From contig OZ007508.1 in NCBI GenBank assembly GCA_963931865.1, positions 6,142,737 through 6,206,736 of the forward strand: 64,000 bases of DNA, given 5' to 3'. This DNA comes from Axinella damicornis (taxonomy: Eukaryota > Porifera > Demospongiae > Axinellida > Axinellidae). Below, one piece after another: positions 34,700-47,676 of the stretch. The stretch's first letter is position 1. Each line of letters starts with the position of its first letter. The notes beneath the pieces were generated by a model, which saw nothing but the letters and a program-made list of their open reading frames with translations, was not told where the DNA came from and searched no databases. The position numbers and the translations under genes are program-made.

Positions 34700-37600
34700 A
34701 CATACGTAGCATGATTGATGATGTGGAATAATGTGTTGGCTGTGAGACTGTCTTTGCCATATCTTGCTATCCCCAGGCCCCAGTTTCTTCCCTGAATCAT
34801 ACCCTGCTCCTAATCTGCCAGGCACGTATAGGAAAGGGGTTTTAATGAAACACTCCCCAGAGTGCCAATTACCGGTACTGTGAAAACTCAGTCTATAGCA
34901 TGTCACTGCTTAACAATACAAAAACTTCAGGCCACCTTTTGTCAGTTAGCTGCAGGTCCTTGTTGAAACTCACCTCGTGGTGGTAGAGTTATGAGTGCTT
35001 ATTATATGTCATCCCATGGGTAACCACTGCTTGCTTTGACTGTGTTTGGCAGTGTATACTTACTGCTAGCCTTGTTGCCTACCCTAACACACACACGTTG
35101 CATGACATCACTATACTGTAAGACGAGCTGGTGGATGCAATTTGCTAGTATCCTCAAGATATGAGACATATTCCATATCTTGAGCTTGCCCTGCCAGGAG
35201 TGTGGATGTCACGTGCATGCATTAGTCCCCAGAAATAATTGACACTAAGGTTAGGACATCACACGCTGTGTGTGATCATGACCATGCTTCAGTCACTAAG
35301 ATGTAGGCTGCAATTGCACAGTCATGGAAGAGTACTCCGAACTACGCATAAAAGCCAACTAGAAACAAGCTCACTACACATATCTTCAAGGTTGTCATGG
35401 CTCCAAGCAGCTTTGTCAGGGTGTGTCATTCGTAGCCTCTCCACTCATTGAATGCGCCTACCTCATGCTGTAGTCTCAATAGGCAGACGTTTGCATGGGA
35501 AATGAAAAAGGACATCTGGTCATTGGTCATCATCGACAGGCTTTCGTGGACGTTGCTGGAATATTGGCAGATTAGAATATTGGTCACATGATCAGTGCTT
35601 ATTCCAACGAGTATGAGGACAGATTTCTTTTACAGTCACAAGCGAATAGCACAAACACACATCATTGACCACAAACATTGTAGTACAGTAGTAGAGAGTC
35701 ACAGCAATTGTGCTCCTTCCTCAAGTGTTTTTTCCTGCACAAACATCTGCCAGACTATCTATGCTGTAGCAGTTCTGGTAGGTAGCTATTACACCGTGTG
35801 TGTGCATGCGCAGCAAGGGTAGAGTCATTGCTATGTCTGTCAGTATGTCAGTACATCAGCCAGTGGACAAAAAGTGAGCAGTTTGTGTGAATTACGAAAA
35901 CATTCAGCCCTTAATTTATACATGAAAAACACATGAAAAACAACTTGTACTACCTCACAAATGACAACCATATAATATTATACAAAGAGCTGTAAAAAGC
36001 TTTGCTCTCCCTCTATATTATAATTATCGAACAAAACCTTGATTTCAATATTCTTTACAGTAAGGCCAAAATATAATGATGTCGTTTTAGCATCTGTTTG
36101 GGTACATGCTTGCATTAGCTATTTTCATGTGTCCTTTGTATTCGTGTGTAAAACTTTGCCCCAGTCATAGCTGCAACAGGTGTCCAACAATGAGTCTTTC
36201 TGGTGTTGATTGGGGCGAGCCTGAGCGAGCCCCGCATAGACGTGTAGAACGTGAGCAGTGTCTGTATGTATGTATTATATATGCGTACGTCGTGCTGTAA
36301 ATAAACGCTTCTGTGCAAATAACCGAAAGTTACTTGCGTCATGATAATTCACACGTGCTGGCGCTCACTTGCTCGACAACGTAACGAAGCACTGTAGCTA
36401 GCTGTCAAGATCGAGTTAGTTCGGAGAGTGAACCGTGTACTCCTTGGATGGCTACAACAGGGACGGAGACCACTCACGAGTCTACCTCTTCAATGGATAC
36501 AGCGATGCGCGGTACTGCACGGCCACAAAGACTGCGAAAGTGCGACTCTGACTGATCAAGCTATAGCTATAGCTAGCTACAAGTTCACCAATCGCGACTC
36601 GCGGCTGCACGGTTGCTCACTGTGTTGAAGTCACTGACTCGTAGACCTCTGCTCTTCAATGGCTACAATCATGGGAGCTACTACATAGCGAAAGATGACA
36701 GCGAGAGTGCTTTCACTGTCTGCTCGTGCCGCATGTAGCTATACATGATCATCCATCATGTACTGTCCATACAGTTCTTGTGCTGCAATTGTACAGCCTG
36801 AGGTTGAGTTAGCTACTTTTGAATGAGTGAAATGATGCTGCATATATATGCATGCACTTGCTCAGGCTCGCCCCACAATGTTATACATTCTGCTAGTTAG
36901 GAAATTAGGAGTACCATCAACAACCATATACATGTACCTGACATTAGCACCATCAGGGATATGGAGAGGAGATTTGTTAGCAGAGTCACCACTACTGGTG
37001 TCTCCAACAGGGGTGAGTTAGAGCAACGATTCTGATGAGGAGCTCTTAGGTTGTGCCGTAAACATTCCTCCTCTTCCTCCGGCCAACTACAGGAGTCAAT
37101 CCATCTGTGGACCCTTGAATGCCTTACCGTGTAGCTCTCCCCCCTTCTCATACTGGATGGATTTGCATTCTGTGAGATTCACAGGAACTGCCAGTAGCAC
37201 TATTGCGATCACAGTCACTGTGGTCAACAGGAGGTTCTGGCTGCAATGCTGGAGGTTGATCAGCATGATGGTCATTAACCTCGCTGCTGCCAGCCATACG
37301 AGCGACCGAGCAGCTATTCAGGTGTCTGAAACTCTAGGTTACTGGTGACTGGTGAGGACTGCGGTATCTGACTCTTCTCTCACGTTTCTTCTTGTGAACA
37401 GTACGCATGCCGCTGTTGGCCTGTTTTGCATGTTGAAGCCACAAGGAGGACACAGAAAACCCAGTAACTGTCTGTTTGGCAGACAATTGTGCAATGTCCA
37501 TCGAAAGCCCGTGGTGTTGCAGTTGCAAGCGGACAGACAGAGGGATCAACCCCAGTCTTCACTAGGTCCGCGTGAGGTCCATCAACAATGCAGACATGGA

Positions 37601-38000
37601 TTTTCGTACCTTCCGCTATTTTTCAATCATTGTTGTGACCCACACAGCACAGACGGCGCACCGACCATTGCTGCTGCAAGCAGCACACGGGGTTAGGCTC
37701 TACTGGGCATTTCTTGTTATATGTAGCTAATTGCTAGAATTTTACATAGACACCAGAACCTGGGCCTGTATGACCCCTGGTGTAGCTAGTCTCGCAGGCC
37801 AGCCTCTCGCCACACCCACTACGGGATGGTGTAGCTACACCATTGGTTAGGACCCAACTTAGGAGGCAGGACTGGAGGGTCTAATTCATTTCATTCAATT
37901 CAATACATTGCAGATAATAACAGACAAGCTCATGGCCACACACAACAAACTCCCCCTGTTACAGAACCAAACGAATTATAAACATACCTGGCATCATTTG
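34700..38000. other. Spacer between units B and C
   Basis: No firm gene. It holds a terminal-inverted-repeat element (36211-36875). It also has a minus-strand open stretch near 37157-37303 reading MAGSSEVNDHHADQPPALQ with no recognised family. A hydrophobic minus-strand stretch lies near 36897-36990 (LLTNLLSISLMVLMSG). These may be exons of a small gene whose first exon is at 38050-38255, but the splice chain is not established. Confidence 0.3.
36211..36875. mobile_element. 665-base element with TGGGGCGAGCCTGAGC ends
   Basis: The left end TGGGGCGAGCCTGAGC (36211-36226) is repeated exactly inverted at the right (36860-36875). A related end, GGGCGAGCGTGAGCGAG, occurs near 21143. It is unusual in carrying plus-strand coding-like sequence. 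One open stretch reads VYSLDGYNRDGDHSRVYLFN, and a second reads PLLFNGYNHGSYYIAKDDSE. They share the motif LFNGY and look like diverged tandem copies of one exon. Confidence 0.5.
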
Positions 38001-38046
38001 TGCGCAAAATAATTTCAGATTCATATCAGTGGGGATACAGCTCTAC

Positions 38047-38255
38047 TCACCTTCGACAAGATTCGCTCTATTTCCTAGTGGAGGGCGTGGGACACCTCTA
38101 GAACTGCGGGTCCTCGAATCTTTAGCGCTAAAGGGCAGTTGAAGTGGCGTTGGCAGCACAAGTTTCAATGAGCGCAGCTTCAACCTAGCCAACCAGCCAA
38201 GCTTGTATTTTGCGATCATGTGATCTCGATCTCCCCTGCACCCAGCCCCACCCAT
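38047..38255 (-). CDS. Candidate first exon at the edge of unit C
   Basis: An open minus-strand frame ends PLGNRANLVE at a GAAG|GTGAGT donor, the same arrangement as at 23551-23620 in unit B. Upstream residues (MIAKYKLGWLARLKLRSLK) are basic and may be part of the exon or untranslated. No downstream exon was identified. The family is unknown. Confidence 0.3.
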
Positions 38256-39049
38256 GTTTTTATTTAGCTCATGATCATGTGAGCTAGCCAGTTACGTAAC
38301 TTACGTAAGAATAAGTAATGTTACGTAATGACATTTTGTGTGCAGCTTGCCCATCAGAAGTACACCCCATATGAAGGTCCTCGCATGATTAGCTATCGAC
38401 AATGAAACCATTCCAGGATTATACACTTCACCCCCATGAGGATGCAAGTCTTTTACAACAATGATTGGCCTTTGAAATTACTACACCTATCGCTGGCACT
38501 GTGAGTTGAAGAATCCCACCCAAACATCTGCAAAATTATTATAATGGAGCAAGGGCGTAGCATCTGAGCTAGGTGGCTCTTCTCCAAACAAATTCAAACA
38601 GCAATAAGACTTACTGGCCATGGGAATTCGAAGTTGATATTCTAGTAAGTGTTGTATTCATGTATACATTGTAGTGGGATCCAGAGTTGACATTTTGGCC
38701 ATTAATTGAACACTCAGGTCAATAAGCATGCACTCATCAGTGCGGTCGTGCAGTAATTAACACCGACCCAATCAACTCATTCATTGGTAGGAAGTTGGTC
38801 ATAACATACAGTCCTATGCAGCATGCAGCTTATCGCCTGTTACTGGCCTCATACACCCACTCAAATAAGATGAAGTTTTCCACAAGACAAAATCATCATT
38901 GTTCTCTGATGACCTTTACAACACAGAGGGCGTGCACTCACGACAGTATGGAGAGGCAGGTACAAATATACTAACAGCAATACAATTTTCAGCTACTGCA
39001 TGTAATTACATATCATGACCAGTAATTATTATTAATAGTGATGACTGAG

Positions 39050-39176
39050 TCAGGTCACATGACCAGTTGAGTTCTTCTTGATGACCTCTGACCTCTGCTG
39101 TGAACACTGGGAGGAACTGGTCTCGCTGTCAAGGCTGTAAGAGTACTCCCCTAGTTCATCCTCCAATCCACTACAC
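39050..39176 (-). CDS. Terminal exon of companion gene C (Ser/Tyr-rich tail)
   Basis: A 127-base exon after a CTGCTTCCACAG acceptor. It reads CSGLEDELGEYSYSLDSETS and ends with IKKNSTGHVT and a TGA. Acidic, serine- and tyrosine-rich sequence of this sort is typical of a cytoplasmic tail. Unit B (24233-24369) keeps most of it in a different splice phase because of a 10-base duplication of GGATTGGAGT. Unit A (6550-6667) is frame-shifted and has lost the tyrosines. No named family. Confidence 0.5.
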
Positions 39177-39596
39177 CTGTGGAAGCAGAAGAAACAATGA
39201 CTCACACTCTGCCTGCAGACCAGTCACAGAATATGCTAACAATGTAACTTGCAGAACTCACAGCCTCAACAACACTGCTACTGATCATAAAAGGCTCAAG
39301 TATATAGCATACATGTGCTAAGGAGTTCCACATAATTGCTGTTGAGTATTTTACAGGAAACCATTATTGTTTTAGATGGCAGGTATGCATCTTTGTAGAG
39401 TATTTCCTGATGCTATACAATCGGACACCCTCATGGCATTGTGTCAGTACTGGCACTGTCTCATGTGTCTCCATCTGTTTGTCTACCTGATGTCATGCAT
39501 GTGACCAGATCTCCCTCCTCCATTGTGCCAAACTGTGACACAAACTGGAGGTGGGGTGAGGTCTGGGAACGAGGCTAGGCAAACAGTGAGTACAGG

Positions 39597-42557
39597 AACT
39601 GAACAGGGACTAACCTGTAGCATTAGTATCTCCTCTGCCTCCCAGTGGCCATGAGATGTCCAGACTAATTCCCTGGAAAGGGTTAACACAGACTGAATCC
39701 TAATTGTCTTTTATTTTTTTGCATGATATATTTCAAATGTCAGTTGATTAAATCTCCAGCCCAACATGAATACAAATGCCATGGGATGAAGGTCCAAATT
39801 CCATCTTTCCTTCCACAATAGACTTGGCTCGTATGACTGGGCAGTAATCTGTACTTAACCTACCAGTTTGTATCTCTCCCTCCACCTCCTGTCATATGAT
39901 CCTCACGTGAGTCTCTCCGTCCTGATAAAAAGTGAGCAAAGCAGTGAACAGGAGTAAAATTAAACAGAGGAATCCATAGTTACTTGTACCTACTGTCTGA
40001 AGATTGCGCCCGTATACACTGCCTTCCAGGAGTGCTCACATCAGTGTCCGATCACTCGACAAATGATGTCACAATTTCTTCACTCGTGGTTCCTCCTCTG
40101 GGAAACCCCTTGACAGAGGTACGTGTACACAGTGCAGTGTCTGTGGTCTGAGGAGCACAGAACAGAGATTATCCACCCAGCCTTTCTCACAAGGTAGCTG
40201 CACACACTGGGAGGTGCAGTGCAAGGGTACCACTAGGACTGAGTCCCCATAGCAACCAGTGCACACTCATGAGCTATTGACCCCTCCTGTGAGTAGCTCA
40301 GTTTGATTACTAGGTGTGTGTACCTACTTGCATGACATGCTCATGCACCTACTTAGTGGTAGGTCTGAGTACATAGTCTCAGTGTGGAGGTATGCCAAGT
40401 TTACATACCAGGTACAGTACAATGGAGAAAGAATGTACATGAATGTGCCTGAAAGGATGGACACTTGGCCACTACTCACCCTCCATCCAACAGCAGGTTT
40501 GAGCTTCGTTCGGCATATTTATTGGTCTTTGGGTCCACAGTCCGGCTTCAATCCTCTCAGAAGCAACTCTCGATCTCCAGTAGTCACTATGTGGCCCTCG
40601 ATCCTGGCACCCACCAAAATTCCGGCAGGATAGCTGGAGCCTGGTGCCCGGTAGAACAAGTGACTAGACCTTGCGTGGGGTAAAAGCAACCATACCGGAT
40701 CCACACATGAGATCTCTGACAGCTGACACACCTTCAGGTAGTGACTAGACTCCTCCCACCGTGATGTCGTGTATGTGCAGCTGGTGTACATGTGTGACTC
40801 CTCCCACCGTGATGTCGTGTATGTGCAGCTGGCGTACATGTGTGACTCCTCTGACCTAGTGAGCATGAGCAGTGTAGCTCCTCCCTGTGCTGCCATGGTG
40901 ATATCCAGCTCAGGATGCTGGGTCAGCATGGCTCACAGTGTGCCCATGCAACGGGTGGGGGGAGGGCCTGGGGTGGCAAGGAGTTCCTCAAGGGCTCAGG
41001 TAGGAGGCATGTGGGAAGGTGATCAGATTATTCTGGGGAGGAAACCATCAGAGCTAGGATATAATTGTACATCCACCAATTACAATGTATCTAATTAAGC
41101 CGGTCAAAGTAGTAATTGGACATGATTTCCACTCTCTACCTCTCCCTCCCTCCATGGCCAGTTATCCATCGATCGCTCCCTTCCTCCTTCCTCCCTCCCC
41201 CAACCCCAATTCAGGAACTAGCAGCATACAATACCAGTCCTATATTCAACCACTGTCTCTACTGTAGCCTAGCAGTCATCTGTCACACTATCAATGGGAT
41301 AACAGTAAGGTCAGTGTGACTGGACAGAGGGAGGAAGAATTGTACGTATGGACATCCTCCATTAACAGGAAGCAGGATACAGTTAGTGGTAACTGATAAA
41401 AAGAAAGTTCACTCACTGCAGCATGGTGGCATGGGAGGCGTGGCACTTCAGAAGCTAGAGCTGCAAGAGGGAGGATGACAAGAGCAGCCAGCATGGTGGC
41501 ATGGAAGGTGCAGTCAAACCCAATGGTACTTGAGAGGACGGAGCTGGAAGGTGGAGAGAACATCGCCGTGCTTTAGGACACTCAGGGATCACACCAACAG
41601 TCCCTGTTTCTTTGTCTTCCATATCAAAGGGAAAGGAATCGGTGCACGAGAGGTGCGGTGTACAGTGTACAAACTACAGAACAGCAAGTACAACAGAATT
41701 GTCTCAGGCCATAATGTGAAACAAAGTAATGTCAATAATATGCAGTCACCTTGGGGTATGGTTATGGGAATCAGTGACAGGTCCATTTTGTAAACAGTGA
41801 CATGCACAACAAAATGGTTCTAATACATGAAACAATGGTCCACCAACACTCACACACATAGGTATACACACATACACCTCACTCACCCTGTGTACACAGT
41901 AATCATCCACTCACTGTTCTCAGGTAGGGGGGAGGGGTTGGCAACATGCCCTCCAAGTGATAGAGCAATGGAAGGAGATGTGTTGCAGCTCATTTGTAAT
42001 CCATCGAATTCCCTACACACAAACTCCTTATCTCAGTAACACACTGTCTTTACTGTTCCTGTGGTTAGGAGATGATCCACCAGTACTTCTCAAACTACAC
42101 GTCCTTCCTCAACTGTACGAAATACGTCATTCTGTCCAATAGAGACTAGAGTCCATCATGTGTGTGTGTGTTTGTGTGTGCGTGTATGTGTGTGTGTAGG
42201 TGCATGAGTGTGGACAAATGTATAGGATGCAGTCTATGGGAGCATGTGTAGTCATCAATAGAAAAAAGGGAGCGGAGAACACGACAGACAAGCAACCATT
42301 GTTTAGGATAGCACACGAGCCGACCAGAGGCTCCACCCACCTACTTGTCATTCCCTCACTGTCCCTGACAGTGAGGTCTGCTCCATGAGACGTACAGCAG
42401 GAGAGAGCAATTATTATGTTGTCTGGGGGTGGAAGTTAGGTAACATCCTTTCCAACTGCCCATCACATCACACCCACACACACCCAACACACACACCAAC
42501 ACACACACACACCAACACACACACACACACACACACAGACACACACACACACACACA

Positions 42558-42643
<86 letters not shown>

Positions 42644-42820
42644 AGAACAGGAAGTCTTGGGCCATAATGTGAAACAAAGTAATGTCAATAATACACACAC
42701 ACACACACACACATGCAACCACACATGTTCACACTCACTGGAATGGAAGTGCTCAGAGAAGTGGCTGCTTCCTTCCACCATCTCTGCTGTCAGTGGGAGC
42801 TTCTCTCTCAATATGAATCA
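39597..42820 (-). CDS. Companion gene of unit C, upstream exons
   Basis: Minus-strand exon-like pieces, 5' to 3': a stretch near 42740-42805 (LPLTAEMVEGSSHFSEHF, donor CA|GTGAGT; two cysteines of the B copy changed to Ser and Phe); a decayed ankyrin-like exon near 42346-42422; a piece near 42075-42140 in which the homologous frame meets a TGA; a hydrophobic exon at 41417-41543; a stretch near 40700-40900 containing two copies of SCTYTTSRWEESSH; one near 40480-40700; and an exon with donor GTTAGT (WTSHGHWEAEEILMLQ). The fusion HYLKVCQL-SEISC replaces about 450 bases present in unit B, so this copy carries a deletion. Parts are clearly damaged. Which copy, if any, is functional is unknown. Confidence 0.33.
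41417..41543 (-). CDS. Hydrophobic exon, companion gene C
   Basis: A 127-base exon between a CACCTTCCAG acceptor and a GCA|GTGAGT donor. It reads SVLSSTIGFDCTFHATM followed by the hydrophobic run LAALVILPLAALA and SEVPRLPCHHAA. The hydrophobic segment could be membrane-spanning, or a signal peptide if translation starts at the internal ATG. It is paralogous to 28901-29029, which has a two-base difference near its 3' end. Confidence 0.45.
42468..42712. repeat. CA microsatellite with templated insert, unit C
   Basis: (CA)n interrupted at 42637-42692 by 56 bases of unique sequence (CTACAGAACAGGAAGTCTTG…GTCAATAATA). That sequence is also found at 29158-29210 in unit B and, more diverged, at 41673-41740 in unit C. 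Confidence 0.85.
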
Positions 42821-43329
42821 GCAGACTACAGTACTACTGCTTGTGTATGTACATCTCTACATCCAGTACTAACTTTTCCATACACATACACACACATAGT
42901 TCTTAAAGTCTTCTTCACAATTGAGCTACAGAAGTCAGGAAGTGAAAGCACATGTGGGGAGTTGTGTGGGGTCCACACAAACACCCTCCCACTACTACTA
43001 TCATACTGTACCAGGATAGCCCCGGCCTGTTGTGATACGAGACAAAATCAAAAATCAGGAGGTGAAGTGATAAGATAGCAGTTCATGTCAGGTAGACGTT
43101 AGCACTGACTGTTGATGAATATATAAAACTAAGACGTTTCTGCAGTGCTGTGTCACAGGTAGAAAATGAGAGTGGTTCGCACATGCGTGAAAGATAGAAT
43201 TTCTCCAGTGTTGTATTCTGTTGCAGACTCTCAATTAGGTTCAAGGCACCCTCAACACCAACACTGTCATCTCTGAGCAATAGTGTCTTCAGACACTGAT
43301 TCCTCTTAAGCATGCTAGCAAAAGCAAGT

Positions 43330-43750
43330 GCACCTTCTACCCCAATACTGCAACCATCCATGCCAAGTTTAGTTAAGCTCTCATTTGTAGCCAACATGTC
43401 AGCAACAGCAATAGCACCTACCGAGCCTATTGGATTGTTACTGAGGAAGAGACACTTCACAGTGGAGTTCTTTTCCAGTTCCCCTGCCAGGCAGACAGCA
43501 CCTTCTCCCCCAATACTGCAATCATCCATGTGGAGTACAGCTAAGCTCTCATTTGTAGCCAACATGTCAGCAACAGCAATGGCACCTGCCGAACCTATTG
43601 GATTGTCACCGAGGAGTAGACACTTCATAGTGGAGTTCTTTTCCAGTCCCCCTGCCAGGCAGACAGCACCTTCTCCCTCAACACTGCAACCACTCATGTG
43701 GAGTTTGGTGAGGCTCTTGTTTGTAGCTAACATGGCAGCGAAAGCAACTG
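43330..43750 (-). repeat. 168-base tandem LRR repeats in NLR-C
   Basis: The same 56-residue unit as in NLR-B (NPIGSAGAIAVADMLATNES with CSIGGEGAVCLAGELE), about two and a half copies. It stays open even though it lies downstream of the frameshift. Confidence 0.85.
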
Positions 43751-46700
43751 CACCTGCTGATCCTATTGGATTACCAGACAGCCAGAGGGTCTGTAGTTGG
43801 GTAGTGGTGTTTTCTTCTAGTGCTTTTGCTAGGTAAACAGAATCACTACTCTGAATATTGCAAGATCTGATATCCAACTCCTTCAACCTGGTGTTCACTC
43901 TCAGCACTGATGCAAGACTGAGTACATTCTCCGAACTCAAGTTTGAGCCACTCATATCCAGTTTTTCAAGGGAGGTACTGCGAGAAAGGCCATCAACAAC
44001 CAACTGAATGCTATCAGATGAGAAATCATTATTACCAATACGAAGCACTTCTATGTACTTGGAGCTAGCCAGCAACTCACTCAAGGCCTTGCAGTCCTCA
44101 AAACCAATACCAGTATCCATCAGCTTCAGTTCTCTGATGGTACTAAACTTGGTGAGAGATGTGATGAGATTCACTGCACCTCCTCCGCCAATGGGATTGT
44201 CATAAAGGTTAAGGTACAGAAGGTGTTGTAGCAAACCTGTATGTTTACACAAACGGTCACATATTTCAGATGTCAGTTTACTTCTCCACAAGCTAAGATG
44301 TGTCAGGTTGCAAAACACTGACATTTGTGGTATGTTAGTTACTAACAAATGGAGTGCAGCTGGATCAGACTCCCAAAGTATCATCTGCTTGATCTGCCCT
44401 TTCGATGGCAACAGAAACTGGTCCTGCTGGAGATATAATGCATTCAGAAATGTCTCAACTGATTCACAGTAATCCAACTCAAGCTTCCAGTCACAACTGC
44501 TGCGGGTAATGCAATACCCCAGAACGTACCAATCAAATGGCAGCAGTGCAGTTAGACAATCACGATAAAAGCACACATGCAGAGTCAGAACCAATGATGC
44601 TAGTGAGTGCAGAACGGTCTTGCGACTCAAAAAGCCAATGAAGAATTTGGAGCTTTAAAGATTTAGTTTCTCTGAACGCTTTCAACAGTGACCCCACTGG
44701 TAAAGTCTGACTTACAAACCCTCTGACTACATCTGACAAGTCTTGTCCCAACTCACTCAGGCTGAAGCCTGCTAGAAATCTCAATACCACTTCCAACTTC
44801 GCATTTGAAATATGCTCTTTCATGAATGCTACCTGCTCATCCGTGCTAAGCTGGGAAATATAGTAAGCTGCTAAGTATTCCTGTACAGTGAGATGAAGCA
44901 TGTTATAAGATACGCAAGCCCCACTGTCCACATACAGCTCTGGACAGGTCTGCATCAATCCCAGGGGGTCAAAATCACTAGGAAGGTCTTGGAAGATAAG
45001 CTCAGTCTCAGCACTCATGATTCCTGTGTACGCTAGTTTACAAATACCATGAAACTGATGACAAACAGGTTGAGGGAGATCTTTGAAGCTGTGGATGCTT
45101 GTACATGTATCCCTGTACTCCTGTTTATCCTTCAAATACCTTAACAGTAGGCTTCTGATCAGGGAGGAGTAAAGCTGGGTCATGGTTTTGGGAACAGCTG
45201 TGCCACTTGAGCTACAACTCCTGAAAACCTCAACTACTATTGCACTATTCAACGGCACATACATGAGAGCATGGATGTGGGGATAGAGTGAGAGGTATTC
45301 AGTGAATTCTGATATCAACTGCTCATCTGAGAAAGCACATCGAATGTATTGATCTATCTCTTTCTTGCCAAAGCCTACAATTTCAATTCTGCGAGAATGT
45401 CTACCTGTACAGGTTTGACGAAGCTCTGCACTAGCACTGGGTCTAGTAGTTAAGATTACAGTGGCCTTGGGAAGTTCCTGTCCACTAAACAGCCTAACAA
45501 AAACTGTATCCATTGTTCGTTTTGAGGCAGGAGCCTCATCAAATCCCTCAAGGATGAGTAGAAGACCCTGGCCACCACTCAAGACAATGTCTCGCACAAT
45601 TTCCGACTGCATCTCAGGGAGGGGATAGTAAAAGAGGTCAGAAACACTCTCGGCTTCTTGAACCATCTTATCTCGGAACTTCAGGAGGACCACTAGGGAA
45701 TACTCACTGAAAAGCTGGTGCTGGCCCCACTTCTGACACACCTCCCAAGCAAACGTAGACTTACCAATGCCTGGAGCTCCCTCAATCAGAAGTTGGGTGA
45801 TAGGATGCCTTACTATAACCTCCTGCCAACCTATTTTACGTTTCTCCTGGTTTGGTTGAAGTATATCCTTCATCTCAATCGGGGCCTTCCATTCCAAGAT
45901 GTCGTCAATGGAACCATGAATTGTTTGCTGTCTAAACATTTTTAGCTCTTCCCTATTAGCATACACATTACTGATCACCGCTAGGTTGATGTATTTCTGT
46001 GCATCCAAATAAGGCCACTTGGTGAAGGGTGCCTTGTGTCGTGTATAACGTTCCCTAAGAAACAGTGCATACATTCCAAGAGGGCTATCAGGGTGGGGAG
46101 TAGGTTGGGGTGAAGGCTGGTATGAAGATTGTCCAGTAGGTTGGTGGGGAGGTGGATACACATGGATAGGCTCAACAGGAGGTTGATAAAGGGAATGCAG
46201 GGGATGCTGGTGGGGAGGTTGATAGACACATGACATACGTGGCTGGACTGATTGAATAGGATGTGGAGAGTAGTAGGAAAGTTGGCAATAGGGAGGATGG
46301 ATGTGCCGGGAAGGATCGTAGTTAGGTGAACCCACTGGGAGGTGAAATGAAGGTGGGTGGGGCGAAGGATAGTGGAAAGGTTGCTGGGGAGGATGAACCA
46401 ACGGTTGGTAAGGAAACTTGTGCCAAACCTGGTGGGGAGGGTGACTGTGCGGATGAGTAGGGGGGCAGTACAGATTTTGGTGGCCAGATTGTTGGAGATG
46501 TGTATGTTGCTGGGGAACATGTGTAGTCAGTGTTGGTAACTCACCATATACCGATGCCCTCTCTACAGCAGAGTTATGATCTTCTTTACGTACACGTTTT
46601 GTTGCTGGGAGACATTGTTCCTCACCACCATCTCCTGATTCTGGTTGCCCACCTTCATCATGAACACCTGGACCTGTGCCTCCTGTTGTGAGGAAGGAAA

Positions 46701-46899
46701 GGAGCAGATGGTGTGGCATTAACACTTTGCATACAGTCGGCCACCTTAATGGACCAATGTGTATGCACGCACAACACAGACGGCAACTATAGAGGCCAAA
46801 GGATACACTAGCTTCACCTTGTGACAAATGAGACTTGAGGGTAAACTCCTGCCCATTGAGTAGTAATAAGTTTAGGGTATGTCTTTCAACTTATGCCAC

Positions 46900-47640
46900 T
46901 ATTCAGGAAAGGTGGATAGGGGCAGTACTACTTTGAAGTTAGTCATGAATTTGACAATGGTCACAGTGCACCATCAGTATGCTCAGGTCCTTGTGGATGT
47001 AATGTGGCGGTGTATGTACGTAACTCAATTACCCATTACATTGCTACTGTACTACTGTGTAGCAGGTTACTTTCATGGGTGGACATTTCCATGATAATTT
47101 ATATGTAAGCTTGATAACGTCAATTTTTGCATTTCTACGTTTCGTGGTGCCAATTACATATCACATGATTCGATTATGGATGACCTAAGATGCTGAGTGT
47201 AGGCATGGATCGATTTATAATATACTGAGGCCAACGTTTCAAGCGTGAGAGGCTAAGAGAGATCTGGGAGCTAGGCGATTTTTGGAGAAGCTAACTACTA
47301 TGCCAACGCAATCATTCCGAGAGTTACAGCCACTCGCTTTTCGCCACTTGCAACCAGTTCTCTATTTACTTTATCACTCACAACATGAGGGACAGTTTGT
47401 GATAGAGGAGCCTGTGGATTGATGGTACAGTTGTAGTCTTGTGCCCAGACCCACCTGCACATGCGAAAAGAGGGTCGGGTGTTCTGAGCAACATTTCTTG
47501 TCACATGGGGCAGGGCCGCTCTCGATCGAATCAGATAGCACAATGTGAATGACGTGGGCAATTAGAAATACTTGGCGAATTACAAAATTGACACCCCACA
47601 AAAATAACCCGGTACACAATAGTTCATATAATTATATTGT
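46900..47640. other. Intron of NLR-C, 3' part
   Basis: Intron between the microexon and the main exon (46683-47676). I see no separate gene. Open frames at 47298-47619 are short and carry repeat-like sequence (CCAGACCCACCTGCACATG). Confidence 0.5.
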
Positions 47641-47676
47641 AATAGGAAGTGCTCAGAGTTAATTGAGCTGACCTAC

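Larger units (their letters stand above)
23500..34700. repeat. Segmental repeat unit B (NLR-B plus companion gene)
   Basis: Second copy of the unit. Its left edge (CTACTCACCTTCAACAAGAC…, 23540) matches the left edge of unit C (CTACTCACCTTCGACAAGAT, 38042). The order of blocks is the same as in A and C. Over the companion-gene region B and C are much more alike than either is to A, which suggests that the B/C duplication is younger. Confidence 0.8.
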
